A stretch of DNA of 64,000 bases, from assembly GCA_032251435.1 (NCBI GenBank), contig JAVVEH010000015.1, positions 1 to 64,000 of the forward strand, read 5' to 3'. The position numbers were made by a program, and so were the translations under genes. Source of the DNA: JAVVEH01 sp032251435 (GTDB lineage Bacteria; Verrucomicrobiota; Lentisphaeria; Oligosphaerales; MVZH01). A model generated the notes under the pieces. It was given only the letters and a program-made list of their open reading frames with translations. It was not told where the DNA came from and did not search any database. This document shows positions 16,917 to 26,466 of the stretch, piece after piece (within the stretch, counting starts at the first letter, position 1; each line of letters opens with the position of its first letter).

Positions 16917-19433
16917 TTACTGTTTCGCCGCCTCCAGAGTGGCCGGAGAGAGTTTGGCTTCCTCCATCCACAAGTCGACATGCCCGTTCGGGGGAACATT
17001 CTTGCCGCTATAGTCAGGATGAGGTCCAAAGTATGTTGTGCCATTCCGGAAATGGGTGTAACGGAGGAAATTGATGATCGCGATCGTCACCTTGCCCCCC
17101 TTGAATTCAGGCAGAATGTCCGAGTAGAGATAAGCCCCGCGGATGCCGGGGTTGCGGAAAAAACCGCCGGCGGCCTGGGTGAGAAGCTTGCCGTTGACAT
17201 AGATGGCGAATCCCTCGCCGGACCGGTCGCAACCGGCGCCGCCGAGAATCAGGCGGTAAACATGCCCGTCTTTGACCGGGGGAATCTCGAATGTCCGGCG
17301 CATTAACAGGACCTCTTTCTCCCAAAAGGTGGCCGGTGTTTCGCTGCATCCGCAAAACGGGCCGTTGCACCGGGGGCGGCGCCCCTCCAGTTTGTCTCCC
17401 ATCCGGCCAAAGGGCGCCTTGCCTTCTTTCCAGCCCGCCGCGGCGGGATCAAAGTCGGGGGTGAACCAGTTTTCCATGCCCGCCGGAAAGGTGATCTCAC
17501 GGTAACGGTCACTTTTGTCAAGCGCCTGTTTCTCCGGCGGATCAAAACTGTGGTAGTGCCACGTGGCTCCCTTTATTTCCGGAGCGAAAGGCCGCCAACT
17601 GTAGTCGGTGACACCTGCGGATTCATAATAATTCATCAAGGTGTCAAGTTGACTTTCTATGCTTCCGGGCAACCGTGACGGCTTTTCGCCGGTGGCGATT
17701 CCTTTGAGTTCCAGCCCGCGCAGACGGCGGCTGTCCGGGCTGAAGGCGGTCTCTATGAACGACGGGATCACTTCGGTTGTAATCATAGGGCGCAACGCCT
17801 GCTTCATGCCGGCCAGTTCAGCAGGAACCCGGCTGGTGTCAGTGGTCTTGTCGTAGGCGGTCACGACCTCGTCGGAATAGATCGTTTCAACAGCCGGATG
17901 CGGCGGGGCTTCCGGGGGAAGCCGCAGATCCTCCGCCTTGCCGCCCATCAGTTTGACCATGGCCCGCCCCAGGGCGTCACCCGTCAACACATAGGTTTCG
18001 GCATTGTGATTGTAATGGTAGCCGGTTCCGGTCGGGGAATGTCCCTGTGACCGCCAGAACCCGCGCGTATCCACGCTGGCCACGGCACCGGCGAATTCAG
18101 GATGCTGATTCGGGTCGCCCACCGCCATCTGCGCTTCCCATACCCCCTTCCAGGGACCATCCAGCAATGTGAACCCATCAAAACCCACCGTGGCGACCAC
18201 AGCCTTCATCCCAGGTGCTTTAAACTCCTGGCGCAGATCCTGGATCAGGTTGACCAGGTGCTTCTCGTATTCCTCTTTTGACTTGCCGTTGTCCTTGTGT
18301 CCCTGCCACCAGACGAAACCGGCGATCTCGTAGCCCTGCCCTTTGTAGCCGGGAATCACCGCGTCAATATTTTTCAGGGTTTTATGGACACCTTCGACCA
18401 GCGCCCGGTATTCGAAGCCTTCATACTTGTTTTCCGGGTCTTCACGGCCGCTGGACGGCGGCCGGAAATCAAAACTCAACGCCCGGTTGCCGATCGATGA
18501 CTCGATGAGCAGGACGGGTTCGTCATGATAGGTGCCCATCACATACCCGAACGGAACTTCCGGGCCGATGAACTTGCCGTTGGATGTCGTGCTCAACGGG
18601 CCGCCACTGCCCATTTCATCCTTCGACACCCGGGTTTCCCAGTAGGTGACGTCATTACGAACGGTCCAGTCGCCTTCTTCATCCGCAAACCAGGGAAACT
18701 TTCCCTGCTGAATCAGCGAAAACAGATCCCCTTTGCCCTGAAGGTCAACGTGCTTCAACCAGAAGGCCGCCGAGCCTCCCCCGCGGTAGATGATGGTGAC
18801 CGGATACCGTTTTCCGCGCTCCAGATCAACCAAGGTTAACACCGGCGCCCCGCCAGGATCCCGCCGATACACTTCTTCACCGTTCAGCGTCACAATGGCA
18901 TACGTGCTGTCGCCAAACCCGGCATGAATTTCATGTTTTCCGCTCATGGGAACATCAATAAACGCCCGGACCACCACTGTATGATCCCCCTCGATGGCCG
19001 GGAGTTGTTCGGACACGGTTCCCAGAGCCACCGTCGTTTCCCGGACCGGCTTACTTGACGCGTAGTCCGCGTCAGGATCATATTCCCCGGCGAAAACGGC
19101 CGCCTGGGCGCCTTGGGGAGCGTCTCTATCGGCGGATTGATAAACACCGTGCGGCAACAACGCTCCGGGTCCCACCGGCATCCGCCAGGGACGGACACTT
19201 GGATCCGCGGAAAGATAGATGCCGGGGTAGGTGGGACGGGCCCCCTTGAGAGTGCCGAAGCCGACCATGTTGGATTGACCGGCGAGGATATAAACCTTGA
19301 CCGGTTTGTCGGCGGCCGGCGGCGTTTTATCCGGACGGGGCAACGTTGACGGAACATCAACTGCCAGACACGACAGGGTGAAGAGTGGAAAAACAAGAGA
19401 AAAAATCAGACAGGACAGGCGTGTGATCATCAT
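16917..19433 (-). CDS. Exported sialate O-acetylesterase-type esterase with extra C-terminal domain
   Basis: An 838-residue protein with a signal peptide (about 1-24). SGNH block I is ILAGQSNMVG with Ser54. An inserted beta-sandwich region (about 130-220) splits the esterase core, which resumes with FVWWQGHKD and a Glu/Lys-rich stretch. The last 250 residues form a separate beta-rich domain, about 690-838, resembling a carbohydrate-binding jelly roll. A cluster of four Cys near residues 700-715 is unusual. The gene lies in the same leftward array as the 623-residue esterase, but this one is exported, so the pair could act outside and inside. AAAGGAG lies just before two adjacent ATGs; the second (19430) has the better spacing. 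Confidence 0.88.
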   Translation of the reverse strand: MMITRLSCLIFSLVFPLFTLSCLAVDVPSTLPRPDKTPPAADKPVKVYILAGQSNMVGFGTLKGARPTYPGIYLSADPSVRPWRMPVGPGALLPHGVYQSADRDAPQGAQAAVFAGEYDPDADYASSKPVRETTVALGTVSEQLPAIEGDHTVVVRAFIDVPMSGKHEIHAGFGDSTYAIVTLNGEEVYRRDPGGAPVLTLVDLERGKRYPVTIIYRGGGSAAFWLKHVDLQGKGDLFSLIQQGKFPWFADEEGDWTVRNDVTYWETRVSKDEMGSGGPLSTTSNGKFIGPEVPFGYVMGTYHDEPVLLIESSIGNRALSFDFRPPSSGREDPENKYEGFEYRALVEGVHKTLKNIDAVIPGYKGQGYEIAGFVWWQGHKDNGKSKEEYEKHLVNLIQDLRQEFKAPGMKAVVATVGFDGFTLLDGPWKGVWEAQMAVGDPNQHPEFAGAVASVDTRGFWRSQGHSPTGTGYHYNHNAETYVLTGDALGRAMVKLMGGKAEDLRLPPEAPPHPAVETIYSDEVVTAYDKTTDTSRVPAELAGMKQALRPMITTEVIPSFIETAFSPDSRRLRGLELKGIATGEKPSRLPGSIESQLDTLMNYYESAGVTDYSWRPFAPEIKGATWHYHSFDPPEKQALDKSDRYREITFPAGMENWFTPDFDPAAAGWKEGKAPFGRMGDKLEGRRPRCNGPFCGCSETPATFWEKEVLLMRRTFEIPPVKDGHVYRLILGGAGCDRSGEGFAIYVNGKLLTQAAGGFFRNPGIRGAYLYSDILPEFKGGKVTIAIINFLRYTHFRNGTTYFGPHPDYSGKNVPPNGHVDLWMEEAKLSPATLEAAKQ

Positions 19434-19645
19434 GGCTCCTTTTGGGGTATACTAAAAAAACATCAAATATCGCTTGGTTAAACGATACACTTCACGGCAC
19501 CTGTAACCGGGAATGCTAAAAAAATAACTTTCCCAGGGCCCCGGGCGTGATCCGACGGGAAATGGTCACGCGCCAATGGGCCCGCGGGGCGAAGGGTGGT
19601 TGACATGACCGCGTCCGGCGCGGGAAGACACCCGCGCGCCACTGG

Positions 19646-20689
19646 TCAGTCGAAGACAACCGTTTTCCCGGTTTCGCCACTTTTGTAGATGGCTTCGATG
19701 ATTTCCATGCCGGTGATGGCCTGTTCGGCGGTGCAAAGCAGCTCTTCGCGACCGGCCAGCACACGGACAAAGTGTTCGATGTTGTGGCGGGGCAGATCCT
19801 TGTCATAATTGATCAGATTGACATCGATGTAGGCGTCACCCGACTCCATCTGGCAGATCCGGACAGCGTCTTTGCCACCCCCGCCGAGACGGAATCCGCC
19901 TTTGGTGCCGTATATTTCGGTGTTCTGGTCGGCGTTCGGCTTATTCAGATACCAAGACGCCTCAAGCATGAGCGCCGCGTTGTTTTCAAACTGGATATAG
20001 GCGCTGACCGCGTCTTCGACATCGTAGACGGTTCCCCGCTTCTCGGCCAGTTTTTGGGATTGGCCGCGGAACACATTGCCGGTCACGGCCTTGACCTTTG
20101 GAAAATTCATCAAAAACAGAGCGAGATCCAGACGATGAACGCCGATATCGATCAACGGACCGCCCCCCGATTTCTCATGCTGAACAAACCAGTCACTGGC
20201 GCCCCAGGGGATGCCGCGGAAGCGGGTCCATTCGGTCTTTCCATACAAAAAATCACCGAAGCGTCCAGACTCTGAAAGGTGTTTCAAGTAGCGGATTTCC
20301 GGAGCGAACCGCTGATTGAAATTGGCCATGAAAATCCGCCCTGTCCGATCCCGGGCCGCGGCGATGTCCCGGGCCTGGGCGACCGTGGGCGCGATGGGTT
20401 TTTCCAGACAGACATGCTTGCCGCATTCCATGGCCTTGACGGCGAAATCCCGATGCAGAAAATTGGGGACGGCGATGATGACACCATCGACATCGGCATG
20501 CTCAAAAAGATCATTGGCATCGGTATACGTTTTGGGAATATCGTATTCGGCCTTGGCTTTCGCCAGTCGGTCCGCGCTCACGTCGGCGACAGCCACCAGT
20601 TCAGCCTCGGGGACTTCTCTGACGCGCTGGATATGATAGTTGTATCCCCAGCCGAGACCGACAATTGCCAATTTTACTTTTTTGCTCAT
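19646..20689 (-). CDS. Gfo/Idh/MocA-family oxidoreductase
   Basis: A 347-residue NAD(P)-dependent dehydrogenase. The N-terminal Rossmann fold has G-L-G-W-G-Y at 11-16, the signature EKP lies at about 95-97 (CLEKPIAPT), and DIGVHRLDLALF is the conserved helix with the catalytic His. Members oxidise or reduce sugars, inositols and glycosides. The ATG has GAGG 5 bases upstream. The gene stands between an esterase and a metallohydrolase in the accessory region, which fits a role in processing released sugars; the substrate is unknown. Confidence 0.92.
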   Translation of the reverse strand: MSKKVKLAIVGLGWGYNYHIQRVREVPEAELVAVADVSADRLAKAKAEYDIPKTYTDANDLFEHADVDGVIIAVPNFLHRDFAVKAMECGKHVCLEKPIAPTVAQARDIAAARDRTGRIFMANFNQRFAPEIRYLKHLSESGRFGDFLYGKTEWTRFRGIPWGASDWFVQHEKSGGGPLIDIGVHRLDLALFLMNFPKVKAVTGNVFRGQSQKLAEKRGTVYDVEDAVSAYIQFENNAALMLEASWYLNKPNADQNTEIYGTKGGFRLGGGGKDAVRICQMESGDAYIDVNLINYDKDLPRHNIEHFVRVLAGREELLCTAEQAITGMEIIEAIYKSGETGKTVVFD

Positions 20690-20973
20690 TGTATCCTCAT
20701 GCTTGTGTTTAAATAATCACCCAGAAAGCCGACACCGCCGCAGTCAGAGGCCGACCCACCGGATCGGCAGTGATCCCGCTAGCGCGAAAACGGCAAAAGT
20801 CGGTACACCAGCTTGGCATGTCGCTGCTTGAAACTAGTTTGCCCGCACACGTTGGTGTGCCGGCTTTAGCCGGAAAGGGCATCGGACTAACCTCGAAGAA
20901 GAACTCCGAAGTAGGTCGTCATTTTCTTGGCAAAGACGACGCGAAAATAGTCTGCAATCCCGTATTGTCAACC
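20690..20973. other. Spacer with phrase-like hairpin
   Basis: About 280 bp hold no gene. Near 20860-20873 CCGGCTTTAGCCGG makes a short hairpin, preceded by CACACGTTGGTGTG, another small palindrome. This looks like a degenerate dispersed repeat. Confidence 0.5.
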
Positions 20974-22437
20974 CTAGTGCTCACGGATCGTAAACCAGCA
21001 GGGGCTTGACCATGCCCGGGCATCGGCCTGGGCGGTCACCCGGACGTAGTAGAAAACAGTCGGATCCCCGCTGGTGAAATCGCGAATCGGCTCTGCCTCT
21101 GAAATCGTTGTGTCGGTCCATTCAAAACGGCCTTTCCAGTCCTTCGGTTTTTCCCGATGAACCACCTGATTATTCCGAATGACCTCCACACTGTCGATGG
21201 TTGATTCCGCGGCGAATGACGCCTGGATGGTCACGTCGCCGTCGGTCGGTAATTTCCCGGTCCGCCCCATTCGCAGCCCGCCGCATGAGACATCCAGCAG
21301 GATGCGCTCGCCGCAGGCCGCGTAGCAGTGGCGCTGTTGAATGCCTTGGTAAATAGCGTCACGGGACTGTTCCGCGACCATCACCGCTGTCAGCCCGGGC
21401 TGGGCGCGGTGAGCTTCCGTTTCCAGCCAGCGGCAAAATGTCAGGCTGGTATGGCTGTCGGTGCCACCGATGAACCCCAGTTTATACCCCTGTGTGAGTA
21501 AATCCTGTACATAACTCGGCCCTGGATGAATCTTTAAAAGGGGAGTGGGGTTGCCGCGATATTCGCTCGTTCCCCATTTGGAATGGATCTCGACCACGGG
21601 CATCAATGTTTCCCCCGGATAGGCCTCCGGCGGAACTTCTCCGTGCTTGCCGACGCGGGTGGTGTGATGGGGCACGGCGAAAAAGTCGCCCTCGACTTTT
21701 TGACACAAGCCGGCGATATTGAGGTCATCCGGCCAGGGATCGACATAGGTCCGGTTGGGTTGTTTCAGGTAAATATTGCAGTCGCCGCCACGCCCGCCCT
21801 TCATCGAGGTCTCATAACAATACAATGCGGAAAACACGCCCGGTTCATTAAACAGTTCGCAGGCAGCCAGGTTGTCATACCATTTACCGGCCGTGCCGCG
21901 GGGCGCCCAGGACACGTGATCGGCGATGGCCACAAAATCCAGACCATAGACGTGGCGGGCCGCCGCGTAGGCCACATTGCGGGTGCGGCAGCGCTCGGGA
22001 TGGCAGTCCCCCACCGTGGTGTGGATGTGCGGGTCACCCCAGGCAATCAACGGTCGGCCCGCGTCTGTCGCCAGGGCGGGATTGCTGACAAAGGTCTTCC
22101 CGTTTATCCTCCCCTCCAAGCGGAAATAGCCGGGCTGTCGCTGAAGGAGCCCCTCAACCCGGCAGGCGGCCGCCCGGCCGCCTGGAAAGGTGATGTCAAC
22201 CGCGGAATCCGCGTCAGCGGTGAGAGACATGATCTCACCTGACGAAATGAGCGGCATGGCGTTCTCATCCACGAGGCTGACAGTGGCGGAAAACGGCTGT
22301 CCTGGTTTGATGATGGCCGGGATCGTTATCATCGCCCGGGCGAATGATTTGCCCGGAGCTTCCAGCCGCAGACATTTTTCAACAAACGGCTCGGGAAAAA
22401 CCACAGAGGGAGTTAAGGTGTTTGATTTGTCTGTCAT
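20974..22437 (-). CDS. PHP-domain metallohydrolase (CehA/McbA-like)
   Basis: A 487-residue protein. About 120 N-terminal residues are beta-rich and of unknown role. The PHP metal-binding core follows: GDPHIHT (134-140) with His137 and His139, AIADHVS with Asp173-His174, YCYETS, VPHHTTR and GGTDSHT. CehA/McbA-type members are phosphoesterases or carbamate hydrolases, and relatives are common near glycan genes in PVC bacteria. The substrate is unknown. No signal peptide is seen. GAAAGG precedes the ATG. It is followed 31 bp downstream (leftward reading upstream) by the beta-helix gene, so the two probably share a transcript. Confidence 0.8.
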   Translation of the reverse strand: MTDKSNTLTPSVVFPEPFVEKCLRLEAPGKSFARAMITIPAIIKPGQPFSATVSLVDENAMPLISSGEIMSLTADADSAVDITFPGGRAAACRVEGLLQRQPGYFRLEGRINGKTFVSNPALATDAGRPLIAWGDPHIHTTVGDCHPERCRTRNVAYAAARHVYGLDFVAIADHVSWAPRGTAGKWYDNLAACELFNEPGVFSALYCYETSMKGGRGGDCNIYLKQPNRTYVDPWPDDLNIAGLCQKVEGDFFAVPHHTTRVGKHGEVPPEAYPGETLMPVVEIHSKWGTSEYRGNPTPLLKIHPGPSYVQDLLTQGYKLGFIGGTDSHTSLTFCRWLETEAHRAQPGLTAVMVAEQSRDAIYQGIQQRHCYAACGERILLDVSCGGLRMGRTGKLPTDGDVTIQASFAAESTIDSVEVIRNNQVVHREKPKDWKGRFEWTDTTISEAEPIRDFTSGDPTVFYYVRVTAQADARAWSSPCWFTIREH

Positions 22438-22468
22438 GATATACCTTTCCGCGACGAATATTGCCTGC

Positions 22469-24310
22469 TCACTGCGACTCTCCGGCGGTTCCGCCGGGAT
22501 TCCTTTTTTCGGGTTTCAAGCGGTTTTCAACCCATTGGAACCGCCCCATGTTTTCACGTTGCCCCGGGATGCTCAGATAGTCCAAGGCTCGCTTTCCCAG
22601 ACGGTCTTCGACTTGCCGGTAATAGAGACTTGGGGGGCGCGTCCGCGTCGCCGCCGAATACTCACGCCCCGAACCGATCACCCAGGCCATGCCTCCCGGG
22701 GGGGCCTGAACCTTAAAATCCGGAGCGATACAGTTGTAGAAACATGTTTGTGTCCCCGCCCAGCCATGTCCACTTCCGGAACTGCCCCGAAAGCGCGATT
22801 CCATGTAATGGCCGCTTTTGACGTTGTCAAACAGCGTTCCCACGGAATACCGATGATGCGGCCCGGCTGAAGATTTAGAATTGAATCCGACACAGTCGAC
22901 AAAGACATTGGGACCCGCCGTGCGGGCCTGGGTGACAAATTCATGCCGTCCTTCAAAGGTCACACACCGCTGGACCAGGTTCATCTGCCCGTCAATCATA
23001 AAGGGATACCGGCGGCCACCGGCGATCCGCGACGCGTGTCCGAGGCTGACACAGTCGGTCACCGTGGCGCGAATCCCGGAAGCGGAAACCACCGACCAGC
23101 CAAAATAATGGGCCGTCACATTCCGCACCCAGGTGTTCTCCGAATTGCGGTGCAGTTTGATGGCGTTCCAGGCATGGTTTTCCGAATGGCTGGCTTCTTT
23201 TGGAGAACCATACGGGCGCCCGTCAATCGGATCGGCGAACTCTGATACCAGCCGGAGGTTTTCAATGCCCGCCTCCGTCACCCGCCCGGGTGTTTCATAG
23301 TTGAAAACAGCCCCGCCGCCGAACGCTGTGTCCAGCGTGTGGACAATGGGCGCGTCGATGGTGATCCGATTCCCGTCAATAGCGGTGATTCGCCGTTCAA
23401 AATTTAAATCGTAACTTCCCGCTCTCCATTGACGGGTGGTATCCAGTTTTTTCCCGTCGCCCGATAACGGAACCCGTGTTTTGAATGCTTTCCACGTCTC
23501 ATTTTCTTTTTTGGGAATCAAGGTTGGATGGCTGAGCCCCGCGCGCTGATACCAGACACCCGGTCTCGGCCCATCCTCCACCCAGCGCACATCAGTCACA
23601 CGCGTCCACTGGGATTTCAGATTGTCGCAGCCGATGGCGCTGATCCATGCGGTCGTGGATGGGCGATGGACCAGAACGCGATCACCAACCTGGTATCCCT
23701 CGGCTGATTCAACCGTGAACGACCGCGCGCCAACTGGGACATAGCCGTCCGTGATGTTCCGCCGGGATCCGGGAATCGGTTTCGCCCGGTTGCCATCACC
23801 AACGGTGATCAGCGTGCGTTTGTGTTTTATATCTCCATAGCCCGCGGCGACGATTACCGTGCCATCCGGGCCATTGCCCTCTCCGCGCAGGACGATCCCG
23901 CTATGCGATAGTCGCAAGCTGCCTTCCACCCGGTACACCCCGCGTTTAAGCAGCACCGCCCCGCGGTGCCCGTTCGCATCCACAGGCATCTCCCCGAGTT
24001 GATTGACAACCCGCTGTATCAGGGCTGTCATGTCGCCCTCGACGGGGCTGATCATCACTCGAACCGGCACATCGGGAATGGGGCGCGCCCCCGAATGATA
24101 GCCGACATGGGAGAAATCCGGGAGGCGTCCGCCCTGATCATCGCTGACATATACCAGCTTCCCGTCAGGGCCGGGATAGACCATTTCGCTGGCACCCGTC
24201 TCAACCACAACCCGTCCGGCGAAAAGGTTCCCGAAGCAAGCGGCCAGAACCATGGCGCCCAGACAGGCATGACACTTGGATAAAAAAGCACATGAACATA
24301 GGTTTAACAT
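22469..24310 (-). CDS. Exported beta-helix protein, pectate-lyase-like fold
   Basis: About 613 residues from the ATG at 24310; a TTG 36 bases upstream is possible. A hydrophobic signal segment ends near FGNLFAG. The middle has the pectate-lyase-superfamily pattern GVYRVEGSLRLSHSGIVLRG in two pieces, a common start of parallel beta-helices, followed by repeated short strands with Gly and Asn turns. Such proteins bind or cleave polysaccharides, but I cannot identify catalytic residues or a CAZy family. It ends with a Lys/Arg-rich tail. Its position next to the PHP gene suggests a shared substrate. Confidence 0.75.
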   Translation of the reverse strand: MLNLCSCAFLSKCHACLGAMVLAACFGNLFAGRVVVETGASEMVYPGPDGKLVYVSDDQGGRLPDFSHVGYHSGARPIPDVPVRVMISPVEGDMTALIQRVVNQLGEMPVDANGHRGAVLLKRGVYRVEGSLRLSHSGIVLRGEGNGPDGTVIVAAGYGDIKHKRTLITVGDGNRAKPIPGSRRNITDGYVPVGARSFTVESAEGYQVGDRVLVHRPSTTAWISAIGCDNLKSQWTRVTDVRWVEDGPRPGVWYQRAGLSHPTLIPKKENETWKAFKTRVPLSGDGKKLDTTRQWRAGSYDLNFERRITAIDGNRITIDAPIVHTLDTAFGGGAVFNYETPGRVTEAGIENLRLVSEFADPIDGRPYGSPKEASHSENHAWNAIKLHRNSENTWVRNVTAHYFGWSVVSASGIRATVTDCVSLGHASRIAGGRRYPFMIDGQMNLVQRCVTFEGRHEFVTQARTAGPNVFVDCVGFNSKSSAGPHHRYSVGTLFDNVKSGHYMESRFRGSSGSGHGWAGTQTCFYNCIAPDFKVQAPPGGMAWVIGSGREYSAATRTRPPSLYYRQVEDRLGKRALDYLSIPGQRENMGRFQWVENRLKPEKRNPGGTAGESQ

Positions 24311-24430
24311 AATCGCATAGGTTAAACCGGTTGTCTGGATTTCCAACGGCCGCTCGGAGACGTACCGGCGCTCACTATCGGGCTTTCACGGGATTCGGGG
24401 CGGGAGGATGTGTCGCCCGCGGCGCTGTCA

Positions 24431-24455
24431 AAAGCGCGCCCGGCTACAACCGGGC
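24431..24455 (-). terminator. Terminator-like hairpin spanning the purD stop codon
   Basis: On the minus strand GCCCGG and CCGGGC pair around a 6-base loop that contains the purD stop codon TAG, followed by GCGCTTTTG. The stem is short and the T-run is only four, so this is a weak intrinsic terminator. Confidence 0.4.
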
Positions 24456-25706
24456 CAACGCCCGGTGAGCGATGTCGCGGCGGCAGAACGCGCCTTGCCA
24501 GTGAATGGAGTCCACCGCCTGATAAGCGGTGGTGAGCGCCGTTTGTAAATCCCCGCCTTTGGCGGTGATTCCCAGCACCCGGCCGCCGGCGTTGACCAGT
24601 TGGCCGTTTTCACGTGCGGTTCCCGCGTGGAAAACCACCGCGCCGGTTTGCGCCGCGTCGTCCAAGCCGGAGATCGGAAAGCCTTTTTCGTAGTCTCCCG
24701 GGTAGCCTCCCGAAGCCATGACCACGCAGACTGACGGCTCCGGACTCCATGACAGGGAAACCTCATCCAGACGTCGCTCGACCACGGCCAGCATGGCCTC
24801 CGCCAGATCGCTGTCCAAACGCATGAGCACCGCCTGCGTTTCCGGATCGCCGAAGCGGACATTGAACTCCAAGGTTTTAATCTCCCCCTCGTTCACCATC
24901 AATCCGGCGTAAATCACCCCGCGGTAATCCAAGCCGTCTTTTTGAATCCCGGCGAGAAAACGGGTAAGAATTTGATCGTTGATTTTTTCCCAGAGTTCAG
25001 GTGTCGCCACCGGGGCGGGGGAGTAAGCGCCCATGCCGCCGGTGTTGGGACCGGTGTCACCCTCATAAGCCGCCTTATGATCTTGCGACGAATCCAAAGG
25101 AAGGATGGTTTTGCCGTCAGTCAGGGCCAAAATAGAGACTTCTTCACCAATGAGGCACTCTTCCGCGATCACCCGGGCGCCGGCCTCGCCGAACCGCCCG
25201 TCAAAACAGTCCCTCACCGCGGCCAGCGCGTCTTCAATCGTGACCGCCACTGTCACCCCTTTTCCCGCCGCCAGTCCGTCCGCTTTGATGACAATGGGGG
25301 CGCCTTGACCGCGGACATAGGCTTCAGCCTCTTCCTGGTTGTCAAATTCCGCATAGGCGGCGGTGGGAATGCTGTGGCGGGCCATGAAATCTTTGGCGTA
25401 GGCTTTGCTGCCCTCCAGTTGAGCCGCTTCTTGACAGGGCCCGAAAACCGCCAGACCGCGGGCGTTGAAAAGATCCGTCAATCCCGCGCACAACGGGGCT
25501 TCCGGTCCGACAACGGTCAATCCGACGTTATTGGCTTCGGCGAAATCCGCCAGAGTGGTGTAGTCGGTGATATCCACACATTCGATACCATCCATGCCGG
25601 GATTTCCCGGCGCGCAAAACACCGTGTCCACCCGGGGGCTTTGAGCTAATTTCCACGCCAAGGCATGCTCGCGGCCGCCGCCGCCGACAACTAAGACATT
25701 CATCAT
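24444..25706 (-). CDS. purD: Phosphoribosylamine-glycine ligase
   Basis: A 420-residue ATP-grasp enzyme of purine synthesis that joins phosphoribosylamine and glycine. It starts NVLVVGGGGREHALAWKL, the classical PurD N-terminus, and contains APGNPGM, VVGPEAPLCAGL, GSKAYAKDFM, VIKADGLAAGKGV and NVRFGDPETQ, in the right order for GARS. The length is standard. Two ATGs are adjacent at the start. It is downstream of gspB-like DNA by 37 bp and probably co-transcribed with the gspA/gspB pair, an unusual neighbour for purD. Confidence 0.97.
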   Translation of the reverse strand: MMNVLVVGGGGREHALAWKLAQSPRVDTVFCAPGNPGMDGIECVDITDYTTLADFAEANNVGLTVVGPEAPLCAGLTDLFNARGLAVFGPCQEAAQLEGSKAYAKDFMARHSIPTAAYAEFDNQEEAEAYVRGQGAPIVIKADGLAAGKGVTVAVTIEDALAAVRDCFDGRFGEAGARVIAEECLIGEEVSILALTDGKTILPLDSSQDHKAAYEGDTGPNTGGMGAYSPAPVATPELWEKINDQILTRFLAGIQKDGLDYRGVIYAGLMVNEGEIKTLEFNVRFGDPETQAVLMRLDSDLAEAMLAVVERRLDEVSLSWSPEPSVCVVMASGGYPGDYEKGFPISGLDDAAQTGAVVFHAGTARENGQLVNAGGRVLGITAKGGDLQTALTTAYQAVDSIHWQGAFCRRDIAHRALARL

Positions 25707-25743
25707 ATTTCTCGTTCTTTCCGTTACCTGAAATCTTCAGATT

Positions 25744-26466
25744 TTAGTGTGTTTGGTTCAAGCGGTATTTTTTCCCGTCAAGACGAATGATGACATCCGT
25801 TTCAGATATTCGCTCAACGCGCGCGCCATGTTTTAACGTGTCATTTTCCCGGACGATTTGTGAGTTGAGCAGCGCCATGTTTCCGCGGCGCCCCTTCATG
25901 ATGCCTTTCAAGACAAACGCTTCTTTTATCTCCGGCGGCGCCGGCATGATCTCCACCGGCGCGGGAACGTCGGGGACGGGTGAGGCGACCGGCGCGGCGG
26001 CTTCCGTGGCCGGGCCTGGGCCGCCGGCATCCACCGGGGCCGCCTGTGTCGTCGGCAGACCGGTCGGGAAGGCGGTCATATCAGGTGTTGTTTCCGGCAC
26101 CGCGGGGGAAACAGGCGGGGATGTCACCGTCGGCGGAACCGTCACGGCGGGAAACGTGGTCTGTGGCGCGGGGAGCGCCGTTTCAGACACGGGTGGCGCG
26201 GTCTTGTCCGTGACCACGGCGGCCACCCGCTGAACGCCGGCCATTTCCTCTTCCCTCACGCTACTCACATTTTGAAACAGGAATAGAAGGAGAATAACCA
26301 CACCGCCAATGGCCACGGTGAAAACGGTTCCCATGACCACCAGCGCCACGACGACACCTTTATTGCTGCCGCCCCCCCGCGGCGAGGGCATGACACGCGC
26401 CTGCTCTCCTGGTGATGAGCCGTTTTCCCGCCGGGCTTCATTGAGCGCGTCATTGATTAAACTCAT
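25744..26466 (-). CDS. GspB-like type II secretion assembly protein
   Basis: A 240-residue protein. It begins SLINDALNEARREN, the usual GspB start; a single membrane segment lies at about 38-66; a long Pro/Thr/Val-rich linker covers about 80-170; and the C-terminal 60 residues (FVLKGIMKG to YRLNQTH) match the GspB periplasmic domain. GspA and GspB form a cell-envelope complex needed to insert the secretin GspD. Its ATG overlaps the stop of the ATPase gene (ATGA). No other secretion genes are nearby. Confidence 0.85.
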   Translation of the reverse strand: MSLINDALNEARRENGSSPGEQARVMPSPRGGGSNKGVVVALVVMGTVFTVAIGGVVILLLFLFQNVSSVREEEMAGVQRVAAVVTDKTAPPVSETALPAPQTTFPAVTVPPTVTSPPVSPAVPETTPDMTAFPTGLPTTQAAPVDAGGPGPATEAAAPVASPVPDVPAPVEIMPAPPEIKEAFVLKGIMKGRRGNMALLNSQIVRENDTLKHGARVERISETDVIIRLDGKKYRLNQTH

